Counted from the stretch's first letter, positions 43,013 through 53,611 are shown. The stretch: 64,000 bases of DNA from JALOAT01 sp041685115 (GCA_041685115.1 JAWLGK010000010.1:1-64000), one strand, 5' to 3'. A program made the numbers and translations. Notes: a model not told the origin generated them from the sequence alone.

Positions 43013-43999
43013 ATGCAGACGCCGGTTGCGCTGATCGTTTTCAATCGTCCGGAGGCGACGGCACGACTGGTGTCGTCCCTGGCCGGGCTCAAACCGCGTC
43101 GCCTGTTCGTCATTGCCGACGGGCCGAGGGACGGCCACTCGGAGGATGCGGAGAAGTGCGCCGCCACGCGCGCCGTCATCGATCGTATCGACTGGGATTG
43201 CGAACTCGTCAAGGACTATTCGCCGGTCAATCTCGGCTGCGGCAAGCGGCCCTACACCGGCATCAGCCGGCTGTTCGAGCAGACGGACCGAGCCATCATC
43301 TTCGAAGACGACTGCGTCCCGGAACCCACCGCCTTGCCGTTCTTCGAAGAACTACTGGAGCGCTACAGGGACGACCAACGGGTGATGCACATCTCCGGGC
43401 GCAGCGTATTCCCTGATGGGCGTGAAGGGCCGTACAGCTATTATTTCACCCGTTCCCTGTCGTGCTGGGGCTGGGCCACCTGGGCGCGCGCCTGGCGCAA
43501 CTACGACTACGGTATCGCCGCCTGGCCGGAACTGCGCGACAGTCCCTGGCTCCAGGACGTACTCGGTGATCGTCGTGCGGTGTCTTTTTTTCGTCGATTG
43601 TTCGACGGTTGCCATGGCTACGCCAACCACATCAGCTATTGGGATCAGCAGTGGAATTTCGCCTGTTGGGCCAACAGCGGGCTGGGCATCCGTCCCTACG
43701 TGAACCTGATTGCCAATACCGGCTTCGGTGCCGGGGCGACACACGATGTGGAATCGACGCGATTACGGCAGCACTACGCCATTCCCGCCCGCCCCATCGG
43801 CCTGCCGCTGCGCCATCCGCCGCGCGTGCTGCGCGACGTGGCGGCGGACCGCTATGCCATCGATGCCCACTTCACGGCCATGGCGCCAGAACTGGCGCGA
43901 CAACGGGCACGCAAATTCCTGCGCTTCGTACAGAACCGCGTGCGCCGTCTGGTCACCGGGCGAGTCCGGAGTGGACCGGCGGCACACAGAGTGGGCTGA
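43013..43999 (+). CDS. GT-A glycosyltransferase, HlpA-like
   Basis: 328 residues from ATG 43013, two bases after the previous stop. It begins VALIVFNRPEATARLVSSL and has TDRAIIFEDDCVPEPTALPF with the acidic metal site, and LSCWGWATWARAW, features of a GT2-like group often named HlpA-type. Acceptor and donor are unknown. Confidence 0.82.
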   Translation: MQTPVALIVFNRPEATARLVSSLAGLKPRRLFVIADGPRDGHSEDAEKCAATRAVIDRIDWDCELVKDYSPVNLGCGKRPYTGISRLFEQTDRAIIFEDDCVPEPTALPFFEELLERYRDDQRVMHISGRSVFPDGREGPYSYYFTRSLSCWGWATWARAWRNYDYGIAAWPELRDSPWLQDVLGDRRAVSFFRRLFDGCHGYANHISYWDQQWNFACWANSGLGIRPYVNLIANTGFGAGATHDVESTRLRQHYAIPARPIGLPLRHPPRVLRDVAADRYAIDAHFTAMAPELARQRARKFLRFVQNRVRRLVTGRVRSGPAAHRVG

Positions 44000-44108
44000 G
44001 CCGTATGAATCGTGGGGCGACACATTGGCCTGTGCAGTTCAACACCCGGTGCACCGTGCGGTGCGTATCGGCACGGTTGCGCGCGGCCCAGGGAGCAACC
44101 GGCGCGCG

Positions 44109-44834
44109 ATGATGAGAGGATCGCCTCGTTGGCGCCGACGCTGGGCGCGTTTTTGGATGCAGCAGGCGCATCGCCAGGGTGTCGGCCGCGCAGCTGCCTG
44201 GCTGGCCGGCCTGCCCCTGCCGCCTCTGTATGGCCGGGTGCCGCTGGCAGGCATGAATCCTTGCGGTTACCTTTCGCCGCGCGCCCAGCTGTTTCATTCC
44301 GGTCTGTCCCTGGGCAGGCACTGCTTCATCGGGGACCACGTGCTCTTCTATCGTGATCGCGGCGGTGCGGACGTTACCGTGGGCGATGGCGTGCACATCC
44401 ACCAGGGCACCGTGGTCCAGACCGGCCAGGGAGGGCGGATCAGTATTGGCGACGGCACGCACATTCAATCGTGCTGTCAGTTGTCGGCCTACCTTGGCGA
44501 ACTCACCATCGGCGCCCGGGTCGAGATTGCGCCCAACTGCGCGTTCTATCCCTACGACCATGGCATGGACGGCATGGCGCCGATCCGTGAACAACCGCTG
44601 GTAAGCTCCGGCGGGATCAGCGTGGGCGACGAGGCCTGGATCGGCTTCGGCGTGATACTGCTGGATGGCGCACGGATCGGACGCGGCGCCGTGATTGGCG
44701 CAGGCGCCGTGGTGGTGGGGGAGATTCCTGCCTATGCCATCGCCGTCGGCGTGCCCGCCCGGGTGGCGGGCATGCGCGGCGAGTTACGCAAACCTCCGCT
44801 GTGTAGCTCCGCGAATGAGTGCGCAATGGATTGA
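44109..44834 (+). CDS. Hexapeptide-repeat acyltransferase
   Basis: 241 residues from ATG 44109 (a second ATG follows at once). Left-handed beta-helix repeats run from about residue 65 (VTVGDGVHIHQGTVVQTG, ISVGDEAWIGFGVILLDG, IGRGAVIGAGAVVVGEIP), with the active-site region FYPYDHGMDG. Members O- or N-acetylate sugars using acetyl-CoA. It probably modifies the glycan. Confidence 0.88.
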   Translation: MMRGSPRWRRRWARFWMQQAHRQGVGRAAAWLAGLPLPPLYGRVPLAGMNPCGYLSPRAQLFHSGLSLGRHCFIGDHVLFYRDRGGADVTVGDGVHIHQGTVVQTGQGGRISIGDGTHIQSCCQLSAYLGELTIGARVEIAPNCAFYPYDHGMDGMAPIREQPLVSSGGISVGDEAWIGFGVILLDGARIGRGAVIGAGAVVVGEIPAYAIAVGVPARVAGMRGELRKPPLCSSANECAMD

Positions 44835-44855
44835 CTGCCGGCACAAGGACGTCAC

Positions 44856-46034
44856 ATGAAAATCCTGATGGTCGCGCCGACGCCCATGCTGCCACCCACC
44901 TCGGGAAATCGCGCGCGTATCCTGAGCCTGGTGGAAAGCCTGGCCGGCCTCGGACACGAAGTGCATTTTGTGCACGTGCAGCGGGAAACCGGCGATAGCC
45001 CGGCCATGCACGCGGCGCTCGATGGGCGCTATTACCCTGTCGGTTACACTGCGCCACACAACCGCTATCGGCAGACGCTACGCCGGCTGGCGCGCCGGCT
45101 GGGCCTCGATTACGGTTACCGGTTCGGCATCGATGACTGGTATGACCCCGCCATCGATGCCCACGTGCGTAAGCTCTTTACCACCATCCAGCCCGACGCG
45201 GTCTTGGTCGAATACGTGTACCTGTCACGCCTTCTGCAACAGGTCCCGGCCACGGTGCTCAAGCTTGTCGATACCCACGATGTCTTCGGCAACCGTCATC
45301 GGCGTTACCGAAACCGCGGCAGGACCGCAATCTGGTTTTCCACGTCACCTGCGGAAGAGGCGAGGGGGCTCGAACGTGCGGACGTGGTCATCGCCATCCA
45401 ACGCAACGAAGCGGAGCATTTCCGCACCCTCGTGTGCCGACCGGTGATCACGGTCGGCCATGTGGTGAAGCTCGATGTAGCGGCGGCACCGGTGGCGCGC
45501 CGTCGCGTGCTTCTGCTGGGCTCCGACAATCCCATCAACGTGGATTCGTTTCGGCATTTCATGCAGCGCGTAGTGCCGCTGATTCGTGCCCGCGTACCGG
45601 ACACGGAGATCGCCGTGGCCGGAACCCTTTGCCGTGCGGTGACGGCAGCGGGTGTCACCCTGCTGGGCGAACTGGACGACCTCGCTCCGGCCTACCGCAG
45701 CGCACGTGTGGTGGTGAATCCGGTGTTGTTCGGCACCGGCTTGAAGGTCAAGTGCGTGGAGGCCCTGGGCTACGGCAAGCCGCTCGTGACCACGCGCTGC
45801 GGCGCGGATGGGCTCGAACGGGCCACCCCTCATGCCCTTCTCATGGCCGACGCGCCTGCCGATTTTGCCAGCGCCGTCGCCTTGCTGCTAAGTGATGATG
45901 TGGCCGCGGCGAGCATGGCGCGGGCCGCACGGCGTTTCGCCGCCGACTGGAACCACGAATGCCTGAAAGAGCTCGCCGCGTGCCTGCGCACCTCCGCTAC
46001 ACACGCCGCCTCGGTGGCGGGCGCATCGGCATGA
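44856..46034 (+). CDS. GT4-family glycosyltransferase
   Basis: 392 residues. N-terminal MKILMVAPTPMLPPTSGNRAR, typical of GT-B proteins that sense a Gly-rich acceptor loop, then LKLVDTHDVFGNRHRRY and the donor-binding GTGLKVKCVEALGYGKPLVT. It is closely spaced with its neighbours in the locus. Confidence 0.87.
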   Translation: MKILMVAPTPMLPPTSGNRARILSLVESLAGLGHEVHFVHVQRETGDSPAMHAALDGRYYPVGYTAPHNRYRQTLRRLARRLGLDYGYRFGIDDWYDPAIDAHVRKLFTTIQPDAVLVEYVYLSRLLQQVPATVLKLVDTHDVFGNRHRRYRNRGRTAIWFSTSPAEEARGLERADVVIAIQRNEAEHFRTLVCRPVITVGHVVKLDVAAAPVARRRVLLLGSDNPINVDSFRHFMQRVVPLIRARVPDTEIAVAGTLCRAVTAAGVTLLGELDDLAPAYRSARVVVNPVLFGTGLKVKCVEALGYGKPLVTTRCGADGLERATPHALLMADAPADFASAVALLLSDDVAAASMARAARRFAADWNHECLKELAACLRTSATHAASVAGASA

Positions 46035-46038
46035 ACCC

Positions 46039-47211
46039 ATGGGCAACACGCACATGCCAGAGGTTACCGTGAAGTCGGCCGACGCCCGGGCCGCGGCAGC
46101 CGCGCAGCCGGCGCCCACCTGGCGGGCAAGCACGTGCGCGGGTGTGGCGGAGCCGCAGGTGAACATCATTGCCCTGAAGATGTCGCACCATGCGGGTCGC
46201 TCCGGCTACGATCGGCTGCTCGACTACGTGATCGCCAACCCACTCATCGGCAGCCGCAAACCGGCGCTGGCGCAACGGGCCGTGCTACGCCTGCTGCGAC
46301 CGCTAGTAAGCCGCTCCGGATCCGCGTGGTACCAGCGCCAGAACCTGCTGGCGGAGCTGCAGGCGGCGCGCGCATGGGCGCGACCGGCCAGTCAGGTGTT
46401 CCACTTCCTGTATGGCGAAAACTCTTTCCGTTATCTGGGCGGGCTCAAGCGCCTGTCACGACGTCACGCCATCGTCGCCACGTACCACACGCCGGAGTGG
46501 CGGCTCCGTGAGCTGGTGCGCCGTCCGGATCACATAAGGTCGCTGGACGCGGCGGTGGTCGTGTCCACGGTCCAGCGGCCGTTTTTCGAACGCCTGCTCG
46601 GTGCGGAACGTACGTTCTACATCCCCCACGGTATCGACACCGAGTTCTATGTGCCGGGTGCAAGAGACCCGGACGATACGGTGGTCCGTTGCATCGTGGT
46701 TGGGCGACACCTGCGCGATTTCGAAACCCTGGCCGCCGCCGCAGACCTGTGGCGCGCTCGCTCGCCGGCGATCCGCCTGGTGGTGGTCACCCAACCGGAC
46801 AAACACCACTACTTTTCCGGTCTGTCGAACGTGGAAGTGCATGCCGGGGTGTCGGACCAGGGCTTGCGCAAGCTCTACCAGGGCGCCGACATGCTTCTGC
46901 TCCCGCTGCTCGACTGCACCGCCAACAACGCGCTTCTGGAGGGCATGGCCTGTGGACTCCCCATCGTCGCCACCGACCTTCCCGCCATGGGGGACTATGT
47001 CGACGAAAGCTGCGGCGTGCTGGTCCCCCGGCAGGACGCGCGTGCACTGGCGGCGGCCGTGATGACACTCGCCTCGGACCCGGCGCTGCGTCGGAACATG
47101 GGAAAGGCCAGTCGTCAACGCGCCTTGGACTTCACTTGGCCGCGCGTCGCCGATGCCTTCCGGGCCCTGTATCGCCAGTTGGGCCCCTCGTTTCCTGGCG
47201 ACGGATCATAG
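46039..47211 (+). CDS. GT4-family glycosyltransferase
   Basis: 390 residues with an about 35-residue Ala-rich N-terminal extension before VNIIALKMSHHAGRSGYDRL. The donor domain has TFYIPHGIDTEFYVPG and TANNALLEGMACGLPIVATD. The RBS is weak, so a start further in is possible. Confidence 0.86.
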   Translation: MGNTHMPEVTVKSADARAAAAAQPAPTWRASTCAGVAEPQVNIIALKMSHHAGRSGYDRLLDYVIANPLIGSRKPALAQRAVLRLLRPLVSRSGSAWYQRQNLLAELQAARAWARPASQVFHFLYGENSFRYLGGLKRLSRRHAIVATYHTPEWRLRELVRRPDHIRSLDAAVVVSTVQRPFFERLLGAERTFYIPHGIDTEFYVPGARDPDDTVVRCIVVGRHLRDFETLAAAADLWRARSPAIRLVVVTQPDKHHYFSGLSNVEVHAGVSDQGLRKLYQGADMLLLPLLDCTANNALLEGMACGLPIVATDLPAMGDYVDESCGVLVPRQDARALAAAVMTLASDPALRRNMGKASRQRALDFTWPRVADAFRALYRQLGPSFPGDGS

Positions 47212-47359
47212 GGCGTCCGTAGAACGTGCAGCTGCAGAGAAGAATTTCCTGTCAACGGCTTGTTCCCGACGGGGTCTACCGACCACATCCATGTGTTTCT
47301 CGCCAAGGCGTCGGCGTGCGAGCCACCACCGGTGATTGAAAACCAGGGAAGGACATCGT

Positions 47360-48607
47360 TTGAACATCGTCCTGTATGTGAACAGCTTCCTGCCCCGGAT
47401 CGGTGGCCGGGAACTGGTGGTGTTTCATTTGGCACGGGCCCTCGACGCCCTCGGTCATGAGGTGCGGGTGGTAGGCCCCGCGGCCTGGCGTGAGAACCGC
47501 AAGCTGGCGTTCCCCTTTGCGGTGCACCGTCAGCCCGCCATCGGCAGCATGCAGACCTGGCGCCAGTATGCGGGGGAGGGCCGCAGCCGGGCCGGGCTCA
47601 AGGGTTTGCTTCAGGAGCAGTTCAAGTTTGCGCAACTGGTGATGGATCTGAAGCGCTGGGGGTGCGACGTCGTCCACGCCCACAACACCTATCCGACCGG
47701 CTACATCGCCAGCCGTGTGCGCCGCCTCATGGACGTGCCCGTGGTGGTCACACCCCATGGCGAGGACGTGCACGTCGTGCCGGAGATCGGCTTCGGCCTG
47801 CGCCTCAACCCGCTCCTGGCCACGCGCATCACGCACGCCCTGGCGCAGGCCGATGCCATCACCGCCATCAGCGTGGGGGTGGAGAACTCGCTGCGCTCCG
47901 CGGGCGCCGATGCGCAGAAGATTCACCTCATCCCCAACGGCGTCGACACGCGGCGATTCGCGTCCCCGTCCATCACGGACGCCGGCCTCGGCCTGCCCGC
48001 GCGGGCGAAGGTCATTACCACCATTGGCAACTACCACCCGCGCAAGGGACATGAGTATCTGGTTCGCGCCATGAGTATCCTCGCGGCAGAGCAGCCCGAC
48101 GCGCATCTCGTCATCGTCGGCCGTGGCTCCGAGGCGCTGGCGCCGATGATCCGGCAGATGAAACTTTGCGATCGCGTTCTCCTCGCCGGCGCGCTCCCGG
48201 TACCGCTTCCGGGCAGCGCCGCAGCAAAAGACGACCGCCTCGCTGCGCTGCTGCGGCGCAGCGCCGTGTACGTCTCGGCCGGCATCGGCGAGGGCGCGGA
48301 GGGGCTGTCGCTTGCCATTCTCGAAGCCATGGCAGCGGGCCTGCCGGTGGTGGCGACGCGTATCTCGGGCAATCGCGACATCGTGGTGGATGAACAAAAC
48401 GGCCTGCTGGTACCGCCGGGCGATCCGGCGGCGCTGGCCCATGCCCTCAATCGCCTGCTTGCGGATGAACCATGCCGTCGGCGCTGCGGGGCCCAGGCGC
48501 GCGCCGTCGCCATGAAGCTCGACTGGCGTGAGGTGGCAGGCCAATACCTGGCGCTGTATGAACAACTCGCCGAGCGGCGTCGTCAGCTGGCGCCGCAAGT
48601 GCGATGA
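47360..48607 (+). CDS. GT4-family glycosyltransferase
   Basis: 415 residues from TTG 47360, chosen because AGGGAAGGA ends 6 bases upstream. (fM)NIVLYVNSFLPRIGGRELVV is the Gly-rich acceptor loop, followed by VVVTPHGEDVHVV, HLIPNGVDTRRF and GAEGLSLAILEAMAAGLPVV. It follows a 148-base gap, so a new transcript may begin here. Confidence 0.87.
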   Translation: MNIVLYVNSFLPRIGGRELVVFHLARALDALGHEVRVVGPAAWRENRKLAFPFAVHRQPAIGSMQTWRQYAGEGRSRAGLKGLLQEQFKFAQLVMDLKRWGCDVVHAHNTYPTGYIASRVRRLMDVPVVVTPHGEDVHVVPEIGFGLRLNPLLATRITHALAQADAITAISVGVENSLRSAGADAQKIHLIPNGVDTRRFASPSITDAGLGLPARAKVITTIGNYHPRKGHEYLVRAMSILAAEQPDAHLVIVGRGSEALAPMIRQMKLCDRVLLAGALPVPLPGSAAAKDDRLAALLRRSAVYVSAGIGEGAEGLSLAILEAMAAGLPVVATRISGNRDIVVDEQNGLLVPPGDPAALAHALNRLLADEPCRRRCGAQARAVAMKLDWREVAGQYLALYEQLAERRRQLAPQVR

Positions 48608-48627
48608 GCCGTGAGCGAGGCGACGCC

Positions 48628-49569
48628 ATGAGCGATACCCGCTATGTCTACATATGCTCGGCCGGGCACTCCGGCTCGACCCTGCTCGATTTGTTGCTGG
48701 GCTCGCATTCGCGTATCGCCTCGCTCGGCGAGATCTCGCACCTGCCGAAGAATTTCGCCCTGGATACCCGCTGCACCTGCGGTGCGCCGGTGCGGCAATG
48801 TGCGGTATGGCGCGAGGTGGTGAGGCGGCTTGATGCGGCGCTCGGCACGCGCATCGGTGTCGACCCCTACAGTCTGCATCTGGGCTACCCGTTGGCCGTG
48901 GATGTGGTGGATCAAGCGCATCAGACGCTCGGCTATCTGCTGCGGCGCAAACTCGTACTGGCGCTGGCCTGGCTGAGGTACCGTCATGACGTAGCGTTGC
49001 CCAAGGCACTGCTGCGCGGGTTCGAGTCGGGCATCGACAACAATCTGGTGCTTTATGACACGGTACGCGACGTACTGGGGGTCGACACGATAGTGGATTC
49101 CTCCAAGTCCTACCTGAAGGCGGTGGCGCTCTACCGCAAACGGCCGCAGCACGTGCGCATCATCCTGCTCAGTCGTGATGGGCGCGGCATCATGTTTTCC
49201 CATCGCAAACGCCGCAGTTCACCTCTGGCGGGCGTGCACCTGTGGAAGCGTTATTACGCACGCGCGTTGCCTTTGCTGCATGCCAATGTGCCGGCGCAGG
49301 CCTGGCTGCACGTGCGTTATGAGGACCTCGCCGCCGACCCGGATGCGGAGCTGCAAAGGATCTGCGCCGGCCTCGGCCTGGCATTCGAACCCGCCATGCT
49401 GGACTTCCACGCCCACGAGCACCACATCACCAACGGCAACAACATGCGCTTCGCAGCGGGCGCCAGCATCGCCCCCGACAATCAGTGGCAGAACGGCCTG
49501 TCGCACCGCGAGCTGTGGGAATTCGAACGCCTGGCCGGGAGCCTGAATCGCTGGCTTGGACACACCTGA
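48628..49569 (+). CDS. Sulfotransferase-fold protein 1
   Basis: 313 residues from ATG 48628 (ATG 48604, overlapping the preceding stop, is an alternative). PAPS-binding 5'-PSB loop ICSAGHSGSTLLDLLLGSHS and 3'-PSB-like ILLSRDGRGIMFSHRKR. Middle segment DTRCTCGAPVRQCAVW has four Cys, as in sulfotransferase-like proteins of EPS loci. It is predicted to move sulfate from PAPS to a sugar hydroxyl. Confidence 0.82.
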   Translation: MSDTRYVYICSAGHSGSTLLDLLLGSHSRIASLGEISHLPKNFALDTRCTCGAPVRQCAVWREVVRRLDAALGTRIGVDPYSLHLGYPLAVDVVDQAHQTLGYLLRRKLVLALAWLRYRHDVALPKALLRGFESGIDNNLVLYDTVRDVLGVDTIVDSSKSYLKAVALYRKRPQHVRIILLSRDGRGIMFSHRKRRSSPLAGVHLWKRYYARALPLLHANVPAQAWLHVRYEDLAADPDAELQRICAGLGLAFEPAMLDFHAHEHHITNGNNMRFAAGASIAPDNQWQNGLSHRELWEFERLAGSLNRWLGHT

Positions 49570-50048
49570 ACAAAGCCCCCCATGAAAGGAATACGGCTCC
49601 TCGGCAGATCTGTGGGTAGTCCTGAGCAGCCCCGGTTCTTACGAGGAGAAACGGATTACGTTTCAGGGGTAGGGACCCTCACGACACGTCCCATCTCACC
49701 TGCCGCGCCTGCGTCCCCTGACGAAAGCCGGGGTCCATCTTGACGGGTCGAAGACGGATTGCGGCTTACGCCGGAATGACGAGTTCTGCTGCCGGTTGCG
49801 TGGTCACGTTGCAGCTACGTGACATTCTCCCGGGCCCGGCTTGTCACGTAGGCGCTGGCGCGCCAACGTGACCTACAGCTCTCATACCGTCGTCACTCTG
49901 AAGCGGTCGTCCATCTTGGCGGGGTTGAAGGTGGATTCCGGCTTGCGCCGGAATGATTCTTGGTGAAGGCGGCTATCGCTCGCGGGCTTGTTCATGCCGC
50001 ATAGGGATGTTGATTGAATCGGTGTCTCACGGCACATGGAGGGGGCTG
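49570..50048. repeat. Intergenic stretch with REP-like element
   Basis: There is no gene. A REP-like unit lies at about 49799-49876 (GGTCACGTTGCAGCTACGTGAC...GTCACGTAGGCGC...CAACGTGACCTAC). It is flanked on both sides by TCCATCTTG...CCGGAATGA segments similar to those of the 36-kb array. Confidence 0.75.
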
Positions 50049-51023
50049 ATGATTTCCCGTCCTCGAAAAATGACACGCGGGTTGAGTGTGAAGACCACTG
50101 CACAAGATGCCGTCATGAACGTACGCCCCCAACACATACCCGCAAATGCCGCTGAAGAACCTGGAACAATTTCTGCGACGCGTGTGCGTTTTCCGTGGCT
50201 GGGTGGGCGACGGGCGAACGTGCGCGACTGGCGCCGTTTCGGTCGCGAAGTGCGGATGCGTGGCTGCGATCTGCTGCGGGAATTGCCGGCATTTCGCAAC
50301 GCCGTGCTGATCTCGGGCTGCCAGCGCTCCGGCGGTACCATCCTGGCGCGCATCATCAGCAGCAGTGAAGGCATGGTGCGGTTTGCCGCCGGTGAGGATG
50401 AGGAACTGGCAGCGGCCGAGATCCTCGCCGGCGTGCGCCCCACTATCGCACCAGGGCGGTATTGCTTCCAGACCACCTATCTCAACGAATGCTACGGCGA
50501 ATACCTGCGCCACGCGGGCGGCTATCGCCTGATCTGGCTGGTGCGCAATCCTTATTCGGTCGTGTATTCCATGCTCCACAACTGGAGTCGTTTCGCACTC
50601 GACGAATTGTTTGCGGCCTGTGGCGCACGACTGCTGGATACAACACATCGGGCGCGTTATTGGCGGTTAGGGGGCATCGCAGTTTCGCGGCTCGACAAAG
50701 CCTGTCTTTCCTATGTAGGCAAGCAGCACCAGGTGCTTGAATTGGCGCCGCGGCTTGGCGATGCGCTGCGTGTGGTCGATTACGACGCACTGGTGGGTGC
50801 ACCGGACCGCACGCTGACGGAGATCTACGATTTCATCGGGCTGAATTACCGGTCGTCCTATGCCGATGCGCTCAGTCGACGCAGCCTCGCCAAGGCCGCT
50901 GCGCTTTCTCCAGCGGTGCGCGCCCGCATCGAACAGCTCTGTATGCCTGCGTACAGCGAGGCAAGGGCACTGACACGGCAGGCTGGCGCTGAACCGACCG
51001 GGCGTAGGCGGGTGGCGGGATGA
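50049..51023 (+). CDS. Sulfotransferase-fold protein 2
   Basis: 324 residues from ATG 50049, with GGAGG 6 bases upstream; longer frames extend into the repeat. The PAPS loop is AVLISGCQRSGGTILARIIS and the 3'-PSB is LIWLVRNPYSVVYSMLHNWS. It overlaps the next glycosyltransferase by 4 bases. Confidence 0.78.
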   Translation: MISRPRKMTRGLSVKTTAQDAVMNVRPQHIPANAAEEPGTISATRVRFPWLGGRRANVRDWRRFGREVRMRGCDLLRELPAFRNAVLISGCQRSGGTILARIISSSEGMVRFAAGEDEELAAAEILAGVRPTIAPGRYCFQTTYLNECYGEYLRHAGGYRLIWLVRNPYSVVYSMLHNWSRFALDELFAACGARLLDTTHRARYWRLGGIAVSRLDKACLSYVGKQHQVLELAPRLGDALRVVDYDALVGAPDRTLTEIYDFIGLNYRSSYADALSRRSLAKAAALSPAVRARIEQLCMPAYSEARALTRQAGAEPTGRRRVAG

Positions 51024-52270
51024 GCAGCGCCCCGAACAACGACGGCACGCCGCATTATTTGTTCATGGCATCCGATAAATTCCCACCCTTCCGTGTGGAC
51101 GTGGCGGTGCTGTTCGGCAAGGAGATGAGCCTGCGGGGCCATCGCATCGACTGGCTGCTGCAATCGGAGCACCCCCAGGCCCGCCGCCGACGCCTGCCGT
51201 GGGCAAACGGCACGGCGGTGGTCGGTGCCTCCGCACGCGGCCATGGGGTGTTCGCCAAGGTGTTGCGTCACATGCAGGGCGGCTTGCTGGGCCTGCACGC
51301 GTTCCGCCTGGCAAGGCAGGGTGCCTATCAGTTCGTCCAGGTCAAGGACCAGTTCATCGGCGGCGTCCTCGGCCTCGTGGCGGCGCGCCTGTATGGCAAG
51401 GCGTTCGTCTACTGGTTGTCCTATCCCTTTCCCGAATCACAGATCTTCCGCGCCCGCACCGGGGCGACCCGTTATCCGCGCTGGTATCTGCTGCGTGGCA
51501 CGGTGTTCAAACTGCTGCTTTATCGCGTCATCCTTCCCCGCGCTGACCTGGTCTTCGTGCAGAGCGAGCAGATGCGCAGGGACGTGGCCGCGGAGGGCAT
51601 CCCGGCCGCGCGGATCGTCGCGGTGCCCATGGGCGTCGCCCCCGAGGTGCTGGAGCGTGCGGCCGCGTTGCGACCGCCGCAGGAGCTGCGGCCCGGGCCG
51701 AAGCTTCTTTATCTGGGCACCATGCTGCGGGTGCGGCGCATCGATTTCGTCATTCGCGTATTCGCCCGTGTCATCCAGGCGGTGCCGGACGCGGTGTTGT
51801 ACATGGTCGGCGGCAGCGACGATGCAGAGGACATGGCCCTGCTGCATCGCGAAGCGGAACGCCTGGGCGTGCACGGCCGCGTGGTGTTCACCGGCAATCT
51901 TCCCCAGGCCGAGGCGTTCCGCTACGTGTGCGGGGCCGACGTCTGCCTGTCGCCGTTCTATCCCACGCCTATCCTCAACTCCACATCGCCGACGAAACTC
52001 ATCGAATACCTGGCCCACGGCAGGCCGGTGGTGGCCAACGACCATCCCGAGCAGCGCCAGGTCATCACCGAAAGCGGCGGCGGGTTGTGCGTACCCTACG
52101 ACGAGGAGGCGTTTGCACAGGCGGCGATCACGCTGCTGCAGGACCGGCAGCGATCCCGGGTGATGGGCGAGAGAGGGCGGCGCTATGTCATGGAGCATCG
52201 CAGCTATCCGACCATCGCCGCGCGCGTGGACGAACAGTATCGTCGCCTGCTTGCCGGGCAGCCGGTATAA
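51020..52270 (+). CDS. GT4-family glycosyltransferase
   Basis: 416 residues: HYLFMASDKFPPFRVDVAVL, RADLVFVQSEQMRRDVA, KLLYLGTMLRVRRIDFVI and TSPTKLIEYLAHGRPVVAND. It is translationally coupled to the sulfotransferase in front (ATGA overlap), linking sulfation with this sugar addition. Confidence 0.87.
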   Translation: MSSAPNNDGTPHYLFMASDKFPPFRVDVAVLFGKEMSLRGHRIDWLLQSEHPQARRRRLPWANGTAVVGASARGHGVFAKVLRHMQGGLLGLHAFRLARQGAYQFVQVKDQFIGGVLGLVAARLYGKAFVYWLSYPFPESQIFRARTGATRYPRWYLLRGTVFKLLLYRVILPRADLVFVQSEQMRRDVAAEGIPAARIVAVPMGVAPEVLERAAALRPPQELRPGPKLLYLGTMLRVRRIDFVIRVFARVIQAVPDAVLYMVGGSDDAEDMALLHREAERLGVHGRVVFTGNLPQAEAFRYVCGADVCLSPFYPTPILNSTSPTKLIEYLAHGRPVVANDHPEQRQVITESGGGLCVPYDEEAFAQAAITLLQDRQRSRVMGERGRRYVMEHRSYPTIAARVDEQYRRLLAGQPV

Positions 52271-52411
52271 AGAGACAGAAGACAGAATCAAACGCAGAGA
52301 CGCAAAGACGCAGAGGGCGCAGAGAGGGCTGAGGTAAAGGTGCCCGTTGATTTGATGGTCCTCTTCTGCCGAACTGCGTTCCGCATCACCGTCTATCAGG
52401 AATTTGAATCC

Positions 52412-53611
52412 ATGCAGGCCAACGCCATTCGCAGCCTTGAGGGCACAGACTCCGGAGTTGTGGTGCAGGGTCGTGCCGGCAAACCACGCCGGCGGCGCCT
52501 GTGCGTCCTCATCCCGACCCATTGGGGCCACCTGATGGGCGGCGCCCAATACCAGGCCAAGGTGCTCATCGACAGGCTGTTGCAGGACGGTGACTATGCC
52601 ATCGACTACCTGGCGCGCCGGGTGGACGAACATCACCGTCCCGAGGGTTACCGCATCATTCGCATCGGCGATACCCGGGGCCTGCACCGCCATTCCATGC
52701 TGTTCGATGCACGCAAGTTGCTTCGCACTTTGCATGCGATTCGACCGGACGTGATCTACCAGCAGGTGGGCTGCGTCTACACGGGTGTCGCGGCGTACTA
52801 TGCGCGGCATGCCCGTTGCAATCTGGTGTGGCAGATCGCCAGCGACATCGACGTCACCCCATGGGGCGGCCGCAGGCGCCTGGACATGCCGTTGCGCTAC
52901 CTGGAAAAACGCCTCCTCGAATACGGCATCCGCTACAGCACCCATATCATTGCCCAGACCGAGCAGCAGAGGGCGTTACTGCTACATCATTACGGTCGTG
53001 AACCCGACGCCCTGGTGCGCAATTTTCATCCGTTGCCCACCGAGCCGTTGGTCAAGACCGCGCCCGTGAAGATCCTCTGGGTGGCGAATATCAAGAAGGT
53101 GAAGCAGCCGGAAATCTTTATCCGGCTGGCCCGCGAACTGGGCGGCACCGGGGTGCAATTCGTCATGATCGGCGCCCCTGCGGAGATGCAGGAGTGGCAG
53201 GCGAGTCTTGAGGCACAGATGGCGCAGGCCCCTCAGCTGAGCTATGTGGGTGCACAGCCGCAGGAGGAGGTCAACCGTCTGCTCGCCGAGGCGCACCTGC
53301 TGGTGAACACCAGCGAATACGAGGGTTTCTCCAATACCTTCATTCAGGCCTGGATGCGGCAGGTGCCGGTGATGAGTCTGAACGTCAATCCCGACGGCGT
53401 GTTCGATGGTGAGCGTATGGGCCTTTGCGCCCACGGCGACTACCCGACGCTGCGCGACGGTATCGCCCGGCTGATCGCGGAACCACAGCGTCTGCGGGCC
53501 ATCGCACGCAGAGCCCAGACCCAGGCCATCGCGGATTATTCCGAACGCAACATGCAGCCGCTTCTCCGGCTCATCGCCGCAAGCGGCACGCACCGCGCGC
53601 TGCAGCACTAG
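52412..53611 (+). CDS. GT4-family glycosyltransferase
   Basis: 399 residues from ATG 52412 with AGGAA upstream; the frame extends to GTG 52340 without support. LCVLIPTHWGHLMGGAQYQA, HIIAQTEQQRALLLHHYG, VKILWVANIKKVKQPEIFI and SEYEGFSNTFIQAWMRQVPV mark a GT-B enzyme. Confidence 0.86.
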   Translation: MQANAIRSLEGTDSGVVVQGRAGKPRRRRLCVLIPTHWGHLMGGAQYQAKVLIDRLLQDGDYAIDYLARRVDEHHRPEGYRIIRIGDTRGLHRHSMLFDARKLLRTLHAIRPDVIYQQVGCVYTGVAAYYARHARCNLVWQIASDIDVTPWGGRRRLDMPLRYLEKRLLEYGIRYSTHIIAQTEQQRALLLHHYGREPDALVRNFHPLPTEPLVKTAPVKILWVANIKKVKQPEIFIRLARELGGTGVQFVMIGAPAEMQEWQASLEAQMAQAPQLSYVGAQPQEEVNRLLAEAHLLVNTSEYEGFSNTFIQAWMRQVPVMSLNVNPDGVFDGERMGLCAHGDYPTLRDGIARLIAEPQRLRAIARRAQTQAIADYSERNMQPLLRLIAASGTHRALQH